This document shows, one piece after another, positions 6,062 through 8,966 of a DNA stretch of 8,966 nucleotides. Numbering within the stretch: the stretch's first letter is position 1; every line of letters starts with the position of its first letter. The stretch is from an uncultured Clostridiaceae bacterium (GTDB taxonomy: Bacteria; Bacillota; Clostridia; Clostridiales; Oxobacteraceae), in assembly GCA_937900065.1 (NCBI GenBank), contig CALCDS010000374.1, forward strand, positions 1 through 8,966. The letters are read 5' to 3'. A program made the translations under genes and the position numbers. Below the pieces are notes generated by a model. It saw only the letters and a list, made by a program, of their open reading frames with translations, was not told the origin of the DNA and did not search any database.

Positions 6062-7684
6062 CTATTGCTTTACTTTTATTGAACCCCTTGTAATTAATTT
6101 ACCATTTTTTCTGCTAAAAAGCAAAATATCCTTGCCATTAAAATCCAGTTTTATCTGTTGGCCAATCTTATAAAGTACACCGCCAAACACTACTCCGGTA
6201 AGAAGATAATTTTTGATACGCACTTTTATCATTGTTTCCATGCCAGTCGGCATTGCACTATAAATTTCACCTTCAATGGAGCCATTATCATTGAGATTTA
6301 AAAATTCCGGCCTGATGCCTATAACGAAATCCTCATTGTCTGCGGCCTTCTCTTTATCTGATTCCCCTATCTCATTCACCATATGTATGTGATAGCGAAA
6401 TGGAATGTCCTTGTTGCTCTTTTCGATCAATGCTTCACTTTTTTCTTCTCCATCCCTATCGGCTTTTGCGTACCAATCTGACAGGTTCAATTTTTCATCA
6501 GGAGCAAATATGACTTGAGAGCCATCAAAAATCGTCATTAAAATAGAACCGTCACTTTGCTGTTTTCCCCTAGCCTCAATGAAATTGATAGCAGGATTGC
6601 CAACAAAATCAGCAACAAAAAGATTATCAGGTTTCTTATATATATCCAGCGGCGCATCATATTGCTGCAATACGCCGTTATTGATAAGGCAGATTTTAGT
6701 TGCCAAAGTCATGGCTTCTAGCTGGTCATGTGTAACATATATAAATGTTATGCCTGTATCGATATGCAGACGCTGCAATTCCGAACGCATCTCTATCCTA
6801 AGCTTTGCATCAAGATTGGACAGAGGCTCATCCATGAAAAGGACCTTGGGTTCAGGAGCCAGCGTTCTGGCAATCGCCACACGCTGCTGCTGCCCGCCGG
6901 AAAGTTCATTCGGGTACCTGTCCATGAACATTCCTATCTTTACAATCCTTGCTACCCGCCGCACGATCAGGTCTATCTCTTCCTCAGTCAGTTTTCTCAC
7001 CGATTTTTCAACTTTACCTTGCCTTACTACCTCGAAGCGGTCATTCAGCATACACCCTTCAGCTTCATATTTTTCCTTTATTTTTTTTAAATTGGCCTTA
7101 AGTTTTTCCGCATGCGCCTTTGCAGAATCAAAATTATCCGCCGAGTCAAACACCTTATAGCCCATCAGTGTCTTGGCCGTGTAAATTGAAATCTCATATT
7201 CATCAATCAATCTTATGCAAACTTTATTCTCATCGATTTTACCGTTTTTATCTCTGCACTCATCATAGATCTTTCTAACGCCCTCAGGCCTATCCAAGAT
7301 TTTTATAAGAGCATCAGTCCTTTTAGCTTCGAAATCTACTTTTGGCATCTCTTTTTTTATATTGGAAAGTCCAAATGAAATGTTCTTATAAACCGTCATG
7401 TTTGGCCAGAGTGCATAGTTCTGAAACAAAAATCCAACCTGCCTTTTGTTTGCTGAAACGTTTATTCCTCTTTCACTGTCAAACACCGTGACACCGCCGA
7501 TAATGATCTTTCCGCTTGTCGGCGTTTCTAGTCCTGCTATCATGCGCAGCGTCGTCGTTTTTCCGCAGCCTGACGGCCCCAGCAATGTAACAAAAGCATT
7601 ATCATCAATAACCATGTTCAAATTGTCGACTGCATAGAATTTATCCCACCGTTTGGTTAAATTTTTCAGTATGATTTCCGGCAT
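6062..7684 (-). CDS. ABC importer ATPase with large insertion in the nucleotide-binding domain
   Basis: ATPase subunit of 540 residues, against roughly 350-380 in the MalK/PotA/FbpC superfamily. Walker A GPSGCGKTT (36-44), Q-loop Q88, signature LSGGQQQRVAIAR (261-273), Walker B VLFMDEP (281-287), D-loop SNLD (289-292) and H319 in YVTHDQLEAM are all intact, so it should hydrolyse ATP. Q-loop to signature spans 173 residues, against 52 in the neighbouring paralogue. The extra 121 or so residues, about 118-238, are charged and mostly helical, with a likely coiled-coil stretch near 186-208. A second extra block of about 40 residues (about 402-450) lies in the C-terminal TOBE-type region before FVIGIRPEF (453-461). 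The start is ATG 7684, because GGAGGAG (7697-7691 on the minus strand) is 6 bases away. It begins 1 base after the permease stop codon, which implies translational coupling and a shared complex. Confidence 0.93.
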   Translation of the reverse strand: MPEIILKNLTKRWDKFYAVDNLNMVIDDNAFVTLLGPSGCGKTTTLRMIAGLETPTSGKIIIGGVTVFDSERGINVSANKRQVGFLFQNYALWPNMTVYKNISFGLSNIKKEMPKVDFEAKRTDALIKILDRPEGVRKIYDECRDKNGKIDENKVCIRLIDEYEISIYTAKTLMGYKVFDSADNFDSAKAHAEKLKANLKKIKEKYEAEGCMLNDRFEVVRQGKVEKSVRKLTEEEIDLIVRRVARIVKIGMFMDRYPNELSGGQQQRVAIARTLAPEPKVLFMDEPLSNLDAKLRIEMRSELQRLHIDTGITFIYVTHDQLEAMTLATKICLINNGVLQQYDAPLDIYKKPDNLFVADFVGNPAINFIEARGKQQSDGSILMTIFDGSQVIFAPDEKLNLSDWYAKADRDGEEKSEALIEKSNKDIPFRYHIHMVNEIGESDKEKAADNEDFVIGIRPEFLNLNDNGSIEGEIYSAMPTGMETMIKVRIKNYLLTGVVFGGVLYKIGQQIKLDFNGKDILLFSRKNGKLITRGSIKVKQ

Positions 7685-7685
7685 G

Positions 7686-8966
7686 CTAATCTCCTCCAAT
7701 TCCTTTGTCAAGGCTTGCGCCCGTAAGCTTGTTAACCGCTGCATTGCATATGAGAATGGTTATAATAAGCATAAGGTTGATTCCGCTTGAAAAAGCGTAC
7801 AAGCCCATTTCATCAAAATAGGAAAGCAGCGTGGTTAAAATTTTAGTCTGTGAAGCCAGCATCATAAAAAGGGTAAGTTCTCTCAGCGATGTCATGAAAG
7901 GCAACATGTATCCGCTTATAATCGAACTTTTCTGTATTGGAATGATGATCTTAAACATTCTCTTGTACCAGGGAATATTTTGTATAACTGCTGCTTCCTC
8001 AATCTCACCGCTGATTTGCAGCATGGAATTGAGTGCGCTCCGGCTTGCAAAAGGTATGTATTTTACAGTACCGGCGATAATGAGCAGCAGATACGTATTA
8101 TAGATCCCAATATTGGAACCAAAGACAAAGAAAGCAACGCCCACGGACAATGACGGCAGCAGGTAAGGCAAAAACGCCATGCTGTTTACATAAGTCGCCC
8201 ACTTGCTGCGCCGATTTTTGCTGACGCTGTAACCTACCAATGTGCCTATGGTCCCTGCCAGCAATGCACAGCTTGCCGCCACGATCAATGTTCCCTTAAA
8301 CGCAGCCCAGATAGTTGAGTTAAATAATATTCCATATTGGCCATACATGCCTTTTTCGGTCACATTTTCGGATGTAATCCACCATTTAAGCGTCAGGCTG
8401 CTCAAACTTCCCTTTGTTAGAAAGCTGTAATCACCTGGATTTGGCAAGAAGGTCTCCATTGCAAAGGAAATGATGGGATAAATGCTGGTAAAGAGAGTCA
8501 AAAGAATAAATACCACTGCAATTACGTATTTGCCCAATCCAAGATCGACTTTGCTGATCTGGCCCGATTTGCCCGTAACGGTGGTGTAACTCTTTCTGCC
8601 TCCCGTACTTGCCAAATTCAATGCCAATATAGAAACACCAAACACCATCATTATCACAGCCAAAATACTTGCTTCACCAATGCGGCTTACGCTCATTTCC
8701 ACATATTTTGTTGCCATTGTTGTCAAGTTAAGATAATAAGGCACCGGGAAACTTCCCATTGCACTGCTGAATACCAGCAGAATAGTTGATATAACTGCCG
8801 GAGCCACCATAGGGAGCGTGATGCGGAAAAATATCTTCCATTTTGGCGTATTGAGTATAGTAGCCGCTTCTTCCAGATTGGCATCCATGTTTCTTAAAAT
8901 AGCGCCGATCAATATGTATGCAAATGGGGCATAATGTATTGCAAGCACCATGGTACTTGGAAACAT
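7686..8966 (-). CDS. Fused two-domain ABC permease, FbpB-like (N-terminus outside the window)
   Basis: Membrane channel subunit of an ABC importer, with two binding-protein-dependent permease domains in one chain, as in FbpB/SfuB ferric-iron and PhnU/V-type phosphonate permeases. The 426 visible residues hold two ATPase-coupling EAA loops: EEAATILNTPKWKIFFRITLP (about 32-52) and EEAAVIQNIPWYKRMFKIIIP (about 323-343). Both have Asn where the consensus has Gly. Hydrophobic helices lie at about 55-75, 97-117, 148-168, 222-248, 262-284, 290-308 and 395-412. By comparison with full-length fused permeases, roughly 120-170 residues are missing beyond the window edge; the Met at the edge is not the start. 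The stop TAG at 7688-7686 is followed 1 base later by the ATPase start. The substrate is unknown; automatic annotation as an iron permease would rest on fold only. Confidence 0.9.
   Translation of the reverse strand: MFPSTMVLAIHYAPFAYILIGAILRNMDANLEEAATILNTPKWKIFFRITLPMVAPAVISTILLVFSSAMGSFPVPYYLNLTTMATKYVEMSVSRIGEASILAVIMMVFGVSILALNLASTGGRKSYTTVTGKSGQISKVDLGLGKYVIAVVFILLTLFTSIYPIISFAMETFLPNPGDYSFLTKGSLSSLTLKWWITSENVTEKGMYGQYGILFNSTIWAAFKGTLIVAASCALLAGTIGTLVGYSVSKNRRSKWATYVNSMAFLPYLLPSLSVGVAFFVFGSNIGIYNTYLLLIIAGTVKYIPFASRSALNSMLQISGEIEEAAVIQNIPWYKRMFKIIIPIQKSSIISGYMLPFMTSLRELTLFMMLASQTKILTTLLSYFDEMGLYAFSSGINLMLIITILICNAAVNKLTGASLDKGIGGD

Noticed and set aside
6579..7160. Open frames on the plus strand at 4173-4679 and 6579-7160 that encode similar peptides (both contain GLPTKSATK)
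   Set aside because: They lie antisense to the conserved cores of the two paralogous ATPases. Their likeness follows from the similarity of the genes opposite, and neither has a convincing ribosome binding site.
6971..7333. Intein or mobile insertion inside the ATPase
   Set aside because: There are no splice-junction Cys/Ser/Asn motifs, no target-site duplication, and base composition is like the surroundings.
7685..7744. A 20-residue N-terminal extension of the long ATPase to an ATG at 7744
   Set aside because: The extension overlaps the end of the permease gene, while ATG 7684 has a strong GGAGGAG at the right distance and gives the N-terminus matching the paralogue.

Overview
The window looks like chromosomal DNA of a low-GC, endospore-forming Firmicute, most likely a member of the Clostridia. 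Grounds for this are the A+T-rich codon use and spacers, strong AGGAGG-type ribosome binding sites, frequent TTG start codons, a CotS-family spore coat gene, and a PhoB/PhoR-type two-component pair with Gram-positive architecture. The species cannot be named from the sequence. There are no rRNA or tRNA genes, no transposase, no CRISPR array and no sign of phage.

Plus strand, 1-3958: a CotS-family kinase-fold spore coat protein (141-1208) sits behind a candidate sporulation-type promoter. A 277-base spacer follows, holding a possible terminator, a sigma-A-like promoter and several short repeats. Then comes a two-component system: an OmpR/PhoB-family response regulator (1486-2175) and a membrane-bound PhoR-like sensor kinase with an extracytoplasmic domain and a PAS domain (2261-3958).

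Minus strand, 8966-3965: an ABC-transporter cluster is read toward the two-component genes. In transcription order it holds a fused double-domain permease of the ferric-iron/phosphonate (FbpB-like) type, cut by the window edge; an ATPase with a large extra segment inside its nucleotide-binding domain (7684-6062); a DUF624/YesL-like membrane protein (5983-5348); and a second, normal-sized ATPase of the MalK/UgpC/FbpC class (5086-3965). Permease and first ATPase are 1 base apart and clearly co-transcribed. A perfect 14-bp hairpin separates the first ATPase from DUF624. A 261-base spacer with its own candidate promoter precedes the second ATPase. The sensor kinase and second ATPase converge with only 6 bases between their stop codons.

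Working model (inference): the minus-strand genes encode one importer whose two permease halves are in one chain and which could use two different ATPases. The substrate-binding protein would lie upstream, outside the window. The adjacent two-component system is a plausible regulator of this uptake locus. The substrate cannot be read from the sequence; carbohydrate, sugar phosphate, phosphonate and ferric iron are all compatible. The most unusual item is the roughly 120-residue insertion between the Q-loop and signature motif of the 540-residue ATPase.
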